Shown here: in pieces, positions 9,501 to 17,851 of the stretch
Position numbering within the stretch: the first letter of the stretch is position 1
Layout of the letters: each line of letters opens with the position of its first letter
Assembly: GCA_944326455.1 (NCBI GenBank)
Contig: CALVEA010000002.1
Coordinates: forward strand, 1-64,000
DNA from: Candidatus Gastranaerophilales bacterium
Lineage (GTDB): Bacteria; Cyanobacteriota; Vampirovibrionia; Gastranaerophilales; Gastranaerophilaceae
Length of the DNA stretch: 64,000 bases
Direction: 5' to 3'
Program-made: the position numbers and the translations under genes
Notes under the pieces: model-generated
Told to the model about the DNA's origin: nothing
Database searches by the model: none
The model's input: the letters and a program-made list of their open reading frames with translations, nothing else

Positions 9501-9620
9501 GTTCCTGAATGTTGAGCTTTTTACTTCTTCTCTTACACAATCGTGAAGATACTGGCTCAATTTTTTTATAAAACTGTTATTAAATGCAGAATTAATCGCT
9601 CTTGTTGCTTCCTGAAGCAT
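6516..9620 (-). CDS. UPF1-like SF1 helicase with C-terminal nuclease-like domain
   Basis: 1034 residues from the ATG at 9620, chosen because AGGAG lies just upstream; an upstream in-frame start would add 25 unlikely residues. SF1 motifs: Walker A GPPGTGKSQT near 333, IIDEASQCD near 653, GDDKQLPHLSF, HTFQGDERDIMLIS and NVAITRARYK. The last 100 residues (AGLSADLLVDDRFIIECDG, then KKQAILERTG) match the PD-(D/E)xK/Vsr-like pattern seen at the end of many such helicases. Proteins of this build act on DNA or RNA in repair or anti-phage roles; the exact role here is unknown. No partner gene sits next to it. Confidence 0.88.
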   Translation of the reverse strand: MLQEATRAINSAFNNSFIKKLSQYLHDCVREEVKSSTFRNLKADRDNKWIFLDQEDTLFTQGLEYLRLEGSDPKLTELMIQSETSQKDKYLIYGYLFLVGKTKSGKKNEFLTPLLYSPCRLERNGVNINCMLTDEFISLNTGALTALMKKSDDEDETEQLLEGLLEVVPSAPITQEKMDIFLTTLKSIIPDIDISLNHEMDVKEDNITKDFYNEKINAENVDEIIEEEEESVKKTAATYEKIHLTNQCAIILTKRPSVTAGVLHELTQIAEKPSGVYRETVLNLINEEYTQSKPTDTQQKTLADFFPVTPLSLSDAQLNVIKNVENTKLVSVFGPPGTGKSQTIVNLAAHLIANGKTVLVASRMDKAVDVVAERLNELGAPFLALRAGRLNYQRELSMQLQDLLAGKVELDEGVENSILCDTSDMENLLKAISDLEGNAEKIIKLEGDWNSLNEEIKLQEPMHQNHLFIKTNLKADEIKSIEEIINTLTQNLEKAGFWAGIKNGSAVGRLKKILKISNFDVNNENLMVLKTELEFAKLICKARMIETEIQTIGNVHILSEQIRNMKKKQKRLAIDILKTKRREALKGLLRDSVKRQRLFVHSKSLVERKKNLQNRLLETEDFRPLLEAFPCWCVTTYAVSGSLPMKPGLFDVVIIDEASQCDIASCFPVLFRAKKAVVVGDDKQLPHLSFLEKAKEQSFLSQYGISDRYQLMWRFRTNSMFDLANYYSTHPVLLDEHFRSLPPVINFSNKEFYGGRIKVMRRNDNSSKVLEAVVVPDGKIDIDATRNLPEIEALVKKLHEIIIEDERKNPDNPVSIGIISPFRAQVEQLKISVSKVLSEHMMEKHQIEIGTAHTFQGDERDIMLISWAYANNSFPQSLVFLQKPNLFNVAITRARYKCINFISKNPRELPEGLLRSYFGYIEEYENRYSLINSDDFDENVYKNSFEKEVAQAFREIGHKVVCGEEIAGLSADLLVDDRFIIECDGVEDKIPAKISNMKKQAILERTGMKVSRISAREWSYSPKACIDRIINSNL

Positions 9621-9670
9621 ACACTCTCCTCTTATGTACTTATAATCTGCACTTATTGTATCATAATTTA

Positions 9671-9710
9671 AAAAGAAAAAAAAGCGGAAAGCCAAACATT
9701 TCCGCTTTTT
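9671..9710 (-). terminator. Intrinsic terminator after the glycine-zipper gene
   Basis: A 12-bp stem (9679-9690 with 9699-9710) around an 8-nt loop. Read on the minus strand it is followed by a long T-rich run (9678 down to 9671), placed right after the stop of the gene ending at 9714 and before the helicase gene. Confidence 0.85.
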
Positions 9711-9713
9711 ATA

Positions 9714-10031
9714 TTACTTATTATTTTTACTGCCGCTTCCGGTAATCTTATCTTCTATCTTGTCTCCGAGGGCAGCTCCTGCAGCGGTTCCTCCCAATAA
9801 AGCCGCACCGCCAAGAACAGCCGGAAGCACAAAGACCCCGGCTATTGCGGCTGAGCCTATTGCTGCGAGTGTTGCTACAAGTCCAAGCCCGCCACCTGCA
9901 AGAGCTCCGGTGCCTTTGCCTTTAAAAGATAAATTTTCTTCAGGAGCTGCAGGAGTTTCTCCAATTTTTTTACAAGATAAATTCCTTGAATACTGAGTAT
10001 TGATTTTTGGTTGGATAGCAGAAATTTTCAT
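9714..10031 (-). CDS. Tagged glycine-zipper membrane protein
   Basis: 105 residues. The tag is spread over the first 40 residues (MKISAIQPKINTQ ... ENLSFKGKG). It is followed by a long Gly/Ala-rich hydrophobic stretch with GxxxG spacing (GALAGGGLGLVA, AVLGGAALLGGTAAGAALGD), the glycine-zipper pattern of tightly packed membrane helices, and a charged tail DKIEDKITGSGSKNNK. A good AGGAGG-like site (TTAAGGAGGTT on the coding strand) precedes the ATG. It has its own terminator, so it is a single-gene unit. Role unknown; pore-like or membrane-scaffold functions are possible. Confidence 0.75.
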   Translation of the reverse strand: MKISAIQPKINTQYSRNLSCKKIGETPAAPEENLSFKGKGTGALAGGGLGLVATLAAIGSAAIAGVFVLPAVLGGAALLGGTAAGAALGDKIEDKITGSGSKNNK

Positions 10032-10122
10032 ATTTTAACCTCCTTAAAGTTTCCAAAATTATATCACGATTAATTTTACAGTACAACTTTTTTTCTCTTA
10101 AAAATTATGTTAGTATAGAGCT

Positions 10123-10533
10123 ATGAAATTTTGGGTGTTAATTTTATTAATCATTTTATCAACGGGAGTTTGCTTTGCAGATACTCCTGTGCAAAACCCT
10201 GCTCAGCCGGCACCTTCCATTACAACGCCGCAAAATATAAAATTTGAAGATTGTTCCAAAATGTTTGCTGTTAATAAAGATAAGCTTTTTTACCTCACAT
10301 TAGGCTCAATCACAGCTAATAAATTTACGGTAGAGGAAATCCAAACAGAAAACGGATATATAATTTTTACCGCAGCAAAAAATCAATACCTCGCAACTAT
10401 AGGAATGATTGATTCATCTAATGCAATCTTAAAGATAACTCCCTGCAACAATATATATTATTTCCAGCCGGGAATAATAATTAATATTTTTAAATATATC
10501 GATCTTAATTTGAATACCGATATAAAAATATAG
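10123..10533 (+). CDS. Small secreted protein of unknown function
   Basis: 136 residues. Residues 1-19 (KFWVLILLIILSTGVCFA) are a signal peptide with a plausible cleavage after CFA, followed by a Pro-rich linker and a small domain with two cysteines that could pair. No family is recognised. It reads away from the glycine-zipper gene and towards the solute-binding protein gene, 80 bp away, with which it may be co-transcribed. Confidence 0.65.
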   Translation: MKFWVLILLIILSTGVCFADTPVQNPAQPAPSITTPQNIKFEDCSKMFAVNKDKLFYLTLGSITANKFTVEEIQTENGYIIFTAAKNQYLATIGMIDSSNAILKITPCNNIYYFQPGIIINIFKYIDLNLNTDIKI

Positions 10534-10550
10534 GTGAAAATTAGCGGTCA

Positions 10551-10569
10551 TCCCGAACCTGGTTCGGGA
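10551..10569. repeat. REP-like GC hairpin
   Basis: TCCCGAACC T GGTTCGGGA is a perfect 9-bp inverted repeat with a single central base, preceded by GGTCA. This TCATCCCGAAC...GTTCGGGA motif is a common form of intergenic repeat in several bacterial groups. Only this copy is seen in the window. Confidence 0.4.
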
Positions 10570-10613
10570 GCTTAACGGAAATTAAGTCTGACATCAAACA
10601 AGTATGGTAAAAA

Positions 10614-11846
10614 ATGAAACAATTTTTAAAAACAACTTTAATACTTTTTTGTATAATCCTACTTATTACCGGCTGCACAGTGAGGAAGCCGGCAAATAAT
10701 AGCGGGCAAGGAGATAGAAACTCCAAAATTATAACTTTTTGGACTCTTCAGATGGGTGACTTTGCGCCTTACATCAATGAAGTTATTTCAAATTACGAGT
10801 CTGCTCATCCGGATATTAAGATAAAATGGATTGATGTACCGTTCTCGGAAGGTGAAAAAAGAACGTTGGCTGCTGTTATGACAGATTTTCCTCCGGATTT
10901 GATTAATCTTAATCCCGACTTTTCTGCGCTTCTGGCTCAAAAAGAGACACTCTGGGAAATACCGTCTGATAAATTGAATTCTTTTAACCCTGAAATTATT
11001 AATGCTCTGAAATACAACGGTAAAATTTATTCAATCCCCTGGTATGCAACAAGTGCGATTACTATATATAATAAAACCTTGTTTGAAAAATCCGGAATAA
11101 AGACTCTGCCAAAAACTTATGCCGGGCTTGCCTCTGTTTCAAGCCGGATTAAAAAGAATACAGGGGCTTATTCATACCTTCCTACAATTACAGAAAATGA
11201 TACAATGCTAAAAATCCTTAATAAATACGGTGTTTCAGAGCTTAAGGATATGAATAATGCAAAGAGCAGAGAAGTCTTTACAATGTTTAAAAACTTGTAT
11301 CAAGAAGATTTAATCCCGCCGGAAACAATTACGCTCACTCACAGAGAAGCTCTTGAACAGTATATGGCTGGTAAGATTGTTTTCTATCAGGGCGGGGCAA
11401 ACTTTTTAACCATGATTAAAGAGAATGCTCCTAAAATTTATGCTCAAACCGATGTATCCGAGCAGCTCAAAGGACCTGTAGGACAGAATGACTTTTCCGT
11501 AATGAATTTTGTTATTCCGCTAAGAGCGAAATATAAACCCGAGGCACTGGATTTTTGCCTTTATCTTACAAACAGCGGGAATCAGCTAAAACTTGCTAAA
11601 TTAACTAATGTTATTGTAACGGATAAAACCGCTTTGAATGACGAATTCTATAATGACTACTCGACACTTGAAAGCAAAGCCCGTTCGATAAGTGCAAAAC
11701 AGCTTAATAAAATTACTCCTGCATTAAGACAAAAAGCCGACCAAAAGGAAATTAACCTCATAATCAATCAGACCGTTCAGTCCGTACTTTTGAACAAGGA
11801 CAGTGTTGAAAACCTCCTTAATAAACTCAGTATGTTTGTATTATAA
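10614..11846 (+). CDS. Extracellular sugar-binding lipoprotein (ABC transporter, family 1)
   Basis: 410 residues. The signal sequence ends in a lipobox (LLITGC, Cys about 21), so the protein is anchored as a lipoprotein. The body has the features of family 1 solute-binding proteins: ITFWTLQMGDFAPYINEVISNYESAHPDIKIKW-type start, a DVPFSEG region, YSIPWYATSAITIYNKTLFEKSG and YMAGKIVFYQGG. These feed sugars, often oligosaccharides, to an ABC importer. The permease and ATPase genes are not adjacent, so the substrate is unknown. argS follows after 33 bases. Confidence 0.88.
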   Translation: MKQFLKTTLILFCIILLITGCTVRKPANNSGQGDRNSKIITFWTLQMGDFAPYINEVISNYESAHPDIKIKWIDVPFSEGEKRTLAAVMTDFPPDLINLNPDFSALLAQKETLWEIPSDKLNSFNPEIINALKYNGKIYSIPWYATSAITIYNKTLFEKSGIKTLPKTYAGLASVSSRIKKNTGAYSYLPTITENDTMLKILNKYGVSELKDMNNAKSREVFTMFKNLYQEDLIPPETITLTHREALEQYMAGKIVFYQGGANFLTMIKENAPKIYAQTDVSEQLKGPVGQNDFSVMNFVIPLRAKYKPEALDFCLYLTNSGNQLKLAKLTNVIVTDKTALNDEFYNDYSTLESKARSISAKQLNKITPALRQKADQKEINLIINQTVQSVLLNKDSVENLLNKLSMFVL

Positions 11847-11879
11847 TTAAGTAAACACTGGAATAGATGAGGTTAAGAG

Positions 11880-13613
11880 ATGTTAAAAGATTTTTTCTTA
11901 AATGAAGTTGAAAACGCAATACTAAAAGCGGTTAAAGATAATAAATTAGGTCAGGCAAGCGAATACACAAAAGGCTCTTTAATAATAGAAAAGCCTAAAA
12001 ATCCGGACTTTGGAGATTTTGCTGTAAATGTATCTTCCCTTGCCCGCACGGCGAAAATTGCTCCGCCTATGATTGCAAACGCAATTACAGAATACCTGAA
12101 TTCAGATAAGTATACAGTTTCTGTTGCAGGCGGATTTATAAACTTCAAAGTTTCGGATTCTCTTCTAACCGAAGCTGTAGCAGAAATTTTATCTAAAAAA
12201 GAAAAGTACGGAATCCCTGAGGACGTTAAAACAGAAAAAATTCTTCTTGAATATGTTTCCGCCAACCCTACAGGACCTTTCCATATAGGACACGGACGCT
12301 GGGCAGCGATGGGGAGTGCTCTTGCTAATCTCCTAAAATTCTACGGACACGAAGTTTATCAGGAATTTTATATAAATGATGCAGGAAGCCAGATTCAAAA
12401 ACTCGGTAACTCCTTAAGAATAAGAATTAAACAGGAGCTTGGGGATAATATTGATTTCCCGACCGACGAAGTTGAAAGAAAAAATTATTATCCGGGAGAT
12501 TACTTAATCCCTGTAGCTAAAAAATTTCTGGGGGTAAATGCAGAAATAAAATCCCCGGCAGACGTTGATAAAATAGAATTACAAACCCTTTGTGATTTTG
12601 CTAAATTTGAAATGGAAGCCTGCCAGAAAGCTTTATTAGAAGATTTTAGAGTACATTTTGACAACTTTTATTCTGAACTCGACTTGCATAAATCAGGCAA
12701 AGTAGAAGCCAGCTATAAAGAGCTTATGGAAAAAGGTATGCTCTATGAAAAAGACGGCGCTATGTGGTTCAAATCCTCAGAATTTGGAGATGACCAAGAT
12801 AGGGTTATTAAAAAGGCTGACGGTTCAAATACTTATTTAACCGCTGATATCGCATACCACGCCGATAAGCTCCGCCGTGGATATGACAGGCTGATTAACA
12901 TTTGGGGTGCTGACCACCACGGATATGTAGCACGTGTAAAAGCTTCGCTTCAAGCTTTAGGCTATGACCCGAACAAGCTTGAGATCCTTCTGGGTCAGCT
13001 TGTTAATCTCGTAATCAACGGGGAAGAAGTCCGAATGGGCAAACGTAAAAATATGGTCACACTTGACGATTTGATAGAAGAAGTCGGTGTCGATGCAACC
13101 CGTTTCTGGATGGAGATGAGAAATATTGATATGACGCTTGATTTTGATATTGAGCTTGCTAAACGTTCGACAGATGAAAATCCTGTGTTTTACGTTCAAT
13201 ACGCTTATGCAAGACTTTGTTCAATTCTGAGAAACGCTGTTGCTGAAAAGCTTAATCCTGAAACAGGAGAAAAATCTCCGGCTCCGATGAGTGAATCTGA
13301 ATTGAAAGAACTTTTCTCAAACTTTGATAAAAATCTTATTTTAAAAACCGTAGAAAGTGCAAAATCTCTTATACTTAAGCTTGAAGAATTTAAGTCGGTC
13401 ATTGTTCTTTCTGCTCAAAACAGAACAGTATACACAATTTGCCGCTATGTTCAGGAACTTGCCGGAGAATTCCATTCATTCTATAACTCAAATAGAGTAA
13501 TTTCTGAGGATAAAGAGCTTATGAAAGCAAGACTTGCTCTGATGGAAGCTATAAGAATTACACTAAAAAATGCGCTTGATATTCTTGCAGTATCCGCACC
13601 TGAAAGAATGTAG
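11880..13613 (+). CDS. argS: Arginyl-tRNA synthetase
   Basis: 577 residues, usual class I ArgRS length. Charges tRNA-Arg with arginine. Visible: the N-terminal additional domain, SANPTGPFHIGHGRWA with the HIGH signature, the ADHHGYVARVKASLQALGY core, RMGKRKNMVTLDDL in the place of KMSKS, and the C-terminal anticodon-binding domain ending DILAVSAPERM, the typical ArgRS C-terminus. Ribosome site GAGG upstream of the ATG. Confidence 0.97.
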   Translation: MLKDFFLNEVENAILKAVKDNKLGQASEYTKGSLIIEKPKNPDFGDFAVNVSSLARTAKIAPPMIANAITEYLNSDKYTVSVAGGFINFKVSDSLLTEAVAEILSKKEKYGIPEDVKTEKILLEYVSANPTGPFHIGHGRWAAMGSALANLLKFYGHEVYQEFYINDAGSQIQKLGNSLRIRIKQELGDNIDFPTDEVERKNYYPGDYLIPVAKKFLGVNAEIKSPADVDKIELQTLCDFAKFEMEACQKALLEDFRVHFDNFYSELDLHKSGKVEASYKELMEKGMLYEKDGAMWFKSSEFGDDQDRVIKKADGSNTYLTADIAYHADKLRRGYDRLINIWGADHHGYVARVKASLQALGYDPNKLEILLGQLVNLVINGEEVRMGKRKNMVTLDDLIEEVGVDATRFWMEMRNIDMTLDFDIELAKRSTDENPVFYVQYAYARLCSILRNAVAEKLNPETGEKSPAPMSESELKELFSNFDKNLILKTVESAKSLILKLEEFKSVIVLSAQNRTVYTICRYVQELAGEFHSFYNSNRVISEDKELMKARLALMEAIRITLKNALDILAVSAPERM

Positions 13614-13671
13614 GGGAAAATATAACCGGGAACTCTCCGGACTATAAATAAAAGAGATATGGAGAAAAAAT

Positions 13672-14076
13672 ATGATAGAATCAAAAAATCTCGAAACAGC
13701 ATACCGGACTCTCAAAGAATGTTATGACGATTATCTTAAGAATCTGGAATCCCCGCTCATTGATTACATTGCGGATTCTTGTGTAAAAAGATTTGAATAC
13801 ACATTGGAAACTGCCTGGAAACTTGCTAAAAAAATTTTTATCCAAAAATATGGCAAAACAGAGCAGGAACTTACCATGAATAATATCTTCAGATTTATGC
13901 AGGGATATGGTTATACCCAGAACTGGGAACACTGGAAAGATTATTATCAAAAAAGAAATGATACTGCTCATGAATACAATTTTGTGAAATCAAGAAAGTT
14001 GATTGAAATTATTCCGCAATTTCTTGAAGATACAAAGTATTTCATTGATAAATTAGGTACAAGCGGCGTTGATTAA
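13672..14076 (+). CDS. HEPN-type partner of a minimal nucleotidyltransferase
   Basis: 134 residues, an all-helical protein of the HI0074 / nucleotidyltransferase-substrate-binding family. It carries RNDTAH near residues 95-100, the Rx4H signature of HEPN ribonucleases. In HEPN/MNT pairs the HEPN protein is the RNase toxin and the nucleotidyltransferase modifies and silences it. The stop overlaps the start of the MNT gene by 8 bases, a typical coupled arrangement. It could also be a non-toxic substrate-binding subunit. Confidence 0.85.
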   Translation: MIESKNLETAYRTLKECYDDYLKNLESPLIDYIADSCVKRFEYTLETAWKLAKKIFIQKYGKTEQELTMNNIFRFMQGYGYTQNWEHWKDYYQKRNDTAHEYNFVKSRKLIEIIPQFLEDTKYFIDKLGTSGVD

Positions 14077-14356
14077 AGGAATTACATCAAAAGAATACAA
14101 CATTATTAAAACGATTCTTGAACAGTACAAAAATAAGTATGAATTCTATTTTTACGGTTCAAGAGTCAGGGGAAATTTTCGTCCGCTTTCGGACTTGGAT
14201 ATCCTTGTAAAATCTAAAAATAATATAGACTTAAATGATATTGACAACATAAAAACCTTTTTTGATGAAAGTACACTTCCTTACGTAGTTAATTTATCAT
14301 ACGAACTTGATGAAGATTTTTATAAACTAATTGAAAATGATTTAGTCAAAATATGA
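14069..14356 (+). CDS. Minimal nucleotidyltransferase (MNT), antitoxin-like
   Basis: 95 residues, start TTG at 14069 inside the end of the HEPN gene. The catalytic signature FYGSRVRGNFRPLSDLDI matches the GSxxRG...SDxD motif of DNA polymerase beta-like nucleotidyltransferases of the HI0073 type. With the HEPN gene it forms a two-gene unit. Its stop codon overlaps the start of nth by 4 bases (ATGA), so nth is translated from the same message. The rare TTG start suggests that its level follows that of the upstream gene. Confidence 0.85.
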   Translation: MIKGITSKEYNIIKTILEQYKNKYEFYFYGSRVRGNFRPLSDLDILVKSKNNIDLNDIDNIKTFFDESTLPYVVNLSYELDEDFYKLIENDLVKI

Positions 14357-14985
14357 AACAAAACATAGATAAAATTGTCCAAACTCTTAAAGATGCAAGC
14401 CAGCCCAAAAGTGATTTTGTGAAACTTATGGATTCTTTTAATGACCCTTACCTTGTTTTAATTGCTTGTATTTTAAGTCTTAGAACAAACGATAAGACAA
14501 CTTATCCTGCGACTTTAAGAATGCTTGAACTCGCTAAAACTCCTGCTCAAATGAAAAATGTAGAGGTAAAAGACTTAGCTCAAGCAATTTATCCGGTCGG
14601 ATTTTATGAAAATAAGGCTAAACAGATTATTGAACTCTCAAGACAAATTGACGAAGAACTTGGAGGAAAAGTTCCGGACGAAATTGAAGATTTAATCAAA
14701 TTTAATGGTGTTGGAAGAAAAACAGCAAACCTCGTACTTTCTCAAGGGTTCCATAAACCGGCTATCTGTGTAGATGTGCATGTCCATCGAATATTTAACA
14801 GACTTGGTTATATTAAAACCAAAAATCCGGAAGAAACAGAATTTACCCTCAGGAAAAAACTACCCGTTAAATACTGGATTGACATAAACACGCTACTTGT
14901 AACCCACGGACAAAATATTTGTAAACCGATAAAACCTAACTGCGAGTATTGCCCGATTGCGGAGTATTGCGCAAAAAATGTATAA
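14353..14985 (+). CDS. nth: Endonuclease III (DNA glycosylase/AP lyase)
   Basis: 210 residues, normal length. Removes oxidised pyrimidines and cuts the abasic site. Visible: helix-hairpin-helix FNGVGRKTANLVLSQGF containing the catalytic Lys, the catalytic Asp region CVDVHVHRIFNRLGY, and a C-terminal [4Fe-4S] set CKPIKPNCEYCPIAEYC (C-x6-C-x2-C-x5-C). Its ATG overlaps the MNT stop (ATGA). Confidence 0.96.
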   Translation: MKQNIDKIVQTLKDASQPKSDFVKLMDSFNDPYLVLIACILSLRTNDKTTYPATLRMLELAKTPAQMKNVEVKDLAQAIYPVGFYENKAKQIIELSRQIDEELGGKVPDEIEDLIKFNGVGRKTANLVLSQGFHKPAICVDVHVHRIFNRLGYIKTKNPEETEFTLRKKLPVKYWIDINTLLVTHGQNICKPIKPNCEYCPIAEYCAKNV

Positions 14986-15016
14986 TATGATAGAATTAAC
15001 TTAGTGGAGAGTTTGT

Positions 15017-15697
15017 ATGCCAGAACAAGTTAAATGTCCGTTTTGCGAAAATTCTGTAGATTCAGATGCTGAAAAGTGCTCAAGCTGTGGAGCGTTCTTT
15101 ACGGAACCTCAGCTTAAGGAAATTAAATTTAAAGATTTCGGTATATTTTTTGCTCTGCAAATTCTGACTTTTGGACTTTTTGCAATTCTTTGGGTATTTA
15201 TTAACTTTAGAGCTATAAATAATCTTACAGTAAATCCGAGAGACAGCCTCAAGTTTAAATGGCTTGCTGCAATCCTGGGAATAAGCATTATAGGGTATAT
15301 TGGTTATATTCTTTCGGATATTGAGCTAAGTCATCGCGTTGCTTGTATTGTTATAGTAATTCAACATCTTATTGGAATTGCTCTATCATACAGAATACTC
15401 AAAATTATTCAAAGGTACACGCTGAATAGATATGACGTGATGTTAGAGCTTAATCCATACTATATAATTATTTTTTCAGTTCTTTACATGTCGCACTTTA
15501 TTGATACATACTCAAAACGTGTTATGAGCTCTCATGAACATTTCAGCTTTAAATCTCCGCAAGGAGTTGCTCTGCTGATTTTGCTTGCAATTATTGCAGC
15601 CTTAGCCGGTTTTTATTATCATTTAAACTCTATAAATTCGCCGGACTTGGAGAGTATAGGTGTTCAGACGTTGATAAAATCTAATTTCTCTGATTAA
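15017..15697 (+). CDS. Zinc-ribbon multi-pass membrane protein
   Basis: 226 residues. An N-terminal zinc ribbon (CPFC...CSSCG, residues 7-24) is followed by five to six hydrophobic helices (FFALQILTFGLFAILWVF, WLAAILGISIIGYIGYIL, ACIVIVIQHLIGIALSY and a last helix near 190-207). The layout resembles DUF4234-type membrane proteins. Function unknown. It stands between nth and the convergent kdsD gene. Confidence 0.75.
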   Translation: MPEQVKCPFCENSVDSDAEKCSSCGAFFTEPQLKEIKFKDFGIFFALQILTFGLFAILWVFINFRAINNLTVNPRDSLKFKWLAAILGISIIGYIGYILSDIELSHRVACIVIVIQHLIGIALSYRILKIIQRYTLNRYDVMLELNPYYIIIFSVLYMSHFIDTYSKRVMSSHEHFSFKSPQGVALLILLAIIAALAGFYYHLNSINSPDLESIGVQTLIKSNFSD

Positions 15698-15699
15698 AA

Positions 15700-16680
15700 T
15701 TATGCTACGCCGTTATTTAGCAAATCGTGAATATGAATTACACCAATCGGTTTGCCGTTTTCAAGAACAAACATATTTGTAATTTTCTTGTCGTGCATAA
15801 TTTTTAAAGCTTCCGCGGAAATCATGTCCTTAGAAACTGTTTTAGGATTTTTTGTCATCAGATTAATCGCTTTTTCATTGAGAATTGACGGAGATAAACA
15901 TCTTCTTAAGTCACCATCCGTAAGCATGCCGGTAAGCATTCCCGTTTGATTAATGAACCCTACACAGCCGAGACATTTTGAAGTCATTTCCAAAAGGACT
16001 GCCTGCATATTTGAATTTTCATCCAGTATAGGCATATCCTGTCCGGTATGCATAAGATCTCCGACACGTTTAAGAATGGAGCCCAGTTTTCCGCCCGGAT
16101 GTCTTAAGTTGAAGTCTTCTTTTGAAAAGCCCTTTCTTTCAATCAACCCGACGGTTAAAATATCTCCCAGCACAAGTGTTGTGGTTGTTGAACTGGTTGG
16201 GGCAAGTCCCAGAGGGCAAGCTTCGCCATAATTCGGCAGTTCAAGAATTATATCGGCAGCTTTTCCAAGAGAGCTTTCCGGATTTTTAGTAATTGCAATA
16301 ATTTTAATCCCGAAACGCTTGCAATAATTAATAATATCAACAAGTTCCTTTGACTCTCCGCTGTTAGAAATTGCAACCACAACATCATTTTCGGTAATCA
16401 TACCTAAATCACCGTGGCTTGCTTCAGCAGGATGGACAAAAAATGAAGGAGTTCCGGTTGAGGCAAGAGAAGCTGCAATCTTTTTCCCGATATGTCCGGA
16501 CTTTCCCATCCCTGTTATAATAATTCTTCCGGTAGAGTTTTGCATTAAGTCAAGAGCACTTGTAAGGTTTTCTAATGCAACAGAATTTTTGAGCTTTGAT
16601 ATGGCATCAATCTCCGTGTCAATTGTTCTTATTGCGGATTCTCTGTCTTTTACACTCTTTGACTCAACGGTTGCAAGCAT
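15700..16680 (-). CDS. kdsD: Arabinose-5-phosphate isomerase (KpsF/GutQ/KdsD family)
   Basis: 326 residues, full length. Converts ribulose-5-phosphate to arabinose-5-phosphate, the first step to Kdo of lipopolysaccharide. An SIS domain (GMGKSGHIGKKIAASLASTGT, HPAEASHGDLGMI, AISNSGESKEL) is followed by two CBS repeats (GDLMHTGQDMPIL and INLMTKNPKTVS). AAGGAG lies upstream of the ATG. It follows rpoD on the same strand after a strong hairpin, so it may be read from the dnaG-rpoD transcript. Fits the lpxI-lpxB genes elsewhere in the window. Confidence 0.92.
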   Translation of the reverse strand: MLATVESKSVKDRESAIRTIDTEIDAISKLKNSVALENLTSALDLMQNSTGRIIITGMGKSGHIGKKIAASLASTGTPSFFVHPAEASHGDLGMITENDVVVAISNSGESKELVDIINYCKRFGIKIIAITKNPESSLGKAADIILELPNYGEACPLGLAPTSSTTTTLVLGDILTVGLIERKGFSKEDFNLRHPGGKLGSILKRVGDLMHTGQDMPILDENSNMQAVLLEMTSKCLGCVGFINQTGMLTGMLTDGDLRRCLSPSILNEKAINLMTKNPKTVSKDMISAEALKIMHDKKITNMFVLENGKPIGVIHIHDLLNNGVA

Positions 16681-16707
16681 TTCTTATACTCCTTTTATTT
16701 TTTTTCT

Positions 16708-16742
16708 AAGGGGCGGCTTTTATTTCATAAAAGCCGCCCCTT
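16708..16742. other. Strong stem-loop between rpoD and kdsD
   Basis: Arms 16708-16721 and 16729-16742 form a perfect 14-bp GC-rich stem with a 7-nt loop. On the minus strand, the direction of both flanking genes, an A-rich and not a T-rich run follows, so it lacks the U tract of a standard terminator. It may stabilise or process the message or partly terminate it. Confidence 0.7.
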
Positions 16743-16750
16743 TAAAATTT

Positions 16751-17851
16751 TTAGTTTTCAACGTATTCTCTTAATCTCTTGCTGCGGTTAGGATGTCTTA
16801 ATTTCCTTAGCGCTTTTGCTTCAATTTGTCTGATACGTTCACGGGTTACACCGAAGAGCTGTCCGACTTCTTCAAGAGTCCTTTGGCGTCCGTCATCCAT
16901 ACCGAAACGAAGTCTTAATACATCTCTTTCTCTAGGTGAAAGTGTGCAGAGAACTTCTGCCAAATCTTCTCTTAGAAGTTCTGATGCTACAGTTTTAATA
17001 GGAGCATCGGCTTCTTTATCTTCAATAAAATCACCCAGTCTTGAATCTTCTTCTTTACCTATAGGAGTTTCAAGAGATAACGGTTCTTGAGCAATTTTAA
17101 CAATCTCTCTTAGTTTAGAGATTGAAACACCCATCTCAACTGCCAATTCCTCTTCGGTTGGTTTTCTTGAAAGTTCTTGGGCGAGTCTTCTTGTAACTTT
17201 TTTAAGCTTATTGATAGTTTCTACCATGTGAACAGGAATACGAATAGTTCTTGCCTGATCGGCGATAGCTCTCGTAATAGCCTGTCTAATCCACCAAGTA
17301 GCATAAGTTGAGAATTTGAAACCTCTTTCGTGGTCGAATTTCTCAGCTGCTCTAATTAAACCGAGGTTGCCTTCCTGAATAAGGTCAAGGAATAACATGC
17401 CTCTTCCCACATATTTTTTAGCAATACTTACAACAAGTCTTAAGTTTGCCTGAACGAGTTTTCGCTTAGCGATAGCACCCGGAGTGCCTCCTTGGATGAT
17501 TTTTCGTGCGAGTTCAATTTCTTCACTGGTAGAAAGAAGTTTAATGCGCCCGATTTCTCTTAGATATAGTCTTACAGGATCTTCGACTGCTACACCTTTA
17601 GGGATTTCGGTATCAATATCCGAATCTGCAGAAGAATCAGAAGAATCCATCATATAAAAATCATCACTCTTAATACCGTTTAATTTTGAGGACACAATAA
17701 TATCTTCAATATTATCTGTGCCCAAATCTGTTTCAATATAATCAACAGAGTCATCATCTACGTCTTTTTCGGAGTCAAAATCAAGTAAATCAAGATTTTC
17801 ATCTTCCATAACGCTTACTACTGATGATCTTGAGTTTCTTTTTTGGGTCAT
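16751..17851 (-). CDS. rpoD: Primary RNA polymerase sigma factor
   Basis: 366 residues. Directs RNA polymerase to housekeeping promoters. An acidic N-terminal stretch is followed by region 1.2 ([17 protein letters not shown]), regions 2.1-2.4 ([34 protein letters not shown]), region 3 ([17 protein letters not shown]), region 4.1-4.2 ([33 protein letters not shown]). Its ATG shares one base with the dnaG stop, so the two are translated together as in the classical dnaG-rpoD operon. Confidence 0.97.
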   Translation of the reverse strand: MTQKRNSRSSVVSVMEDENLDLLDFDSEKDVDDDSVDYIETDLGTDNIEDIIVSSKLNGIKSDDFYMMDSSDSSADSDIDTEIPKGVAVEDPVRLYLREIGRIKLLSTSEEIELARKIIQGGTPGAIAKRKLVQANLRLVVSIAKKYVGRGMLFLDLIQEGNLGLIRAAEKFDHERGFKFSTYATWWIRQAITRAIADQARTIRIPVHMVETINKLKKVTRRLAQELSRKPTEEELAVEMGVSISKLREIVKIAQEPLSLETPIGKEEDSRLGDFIEDKEADAPIKTVASELLREDLAEVLCTLSPRERDVLRLRFGMDDGRQRTLEEVGQLFGVTRERIRQIEAKALRKLRHPNRSKRLREYVEN

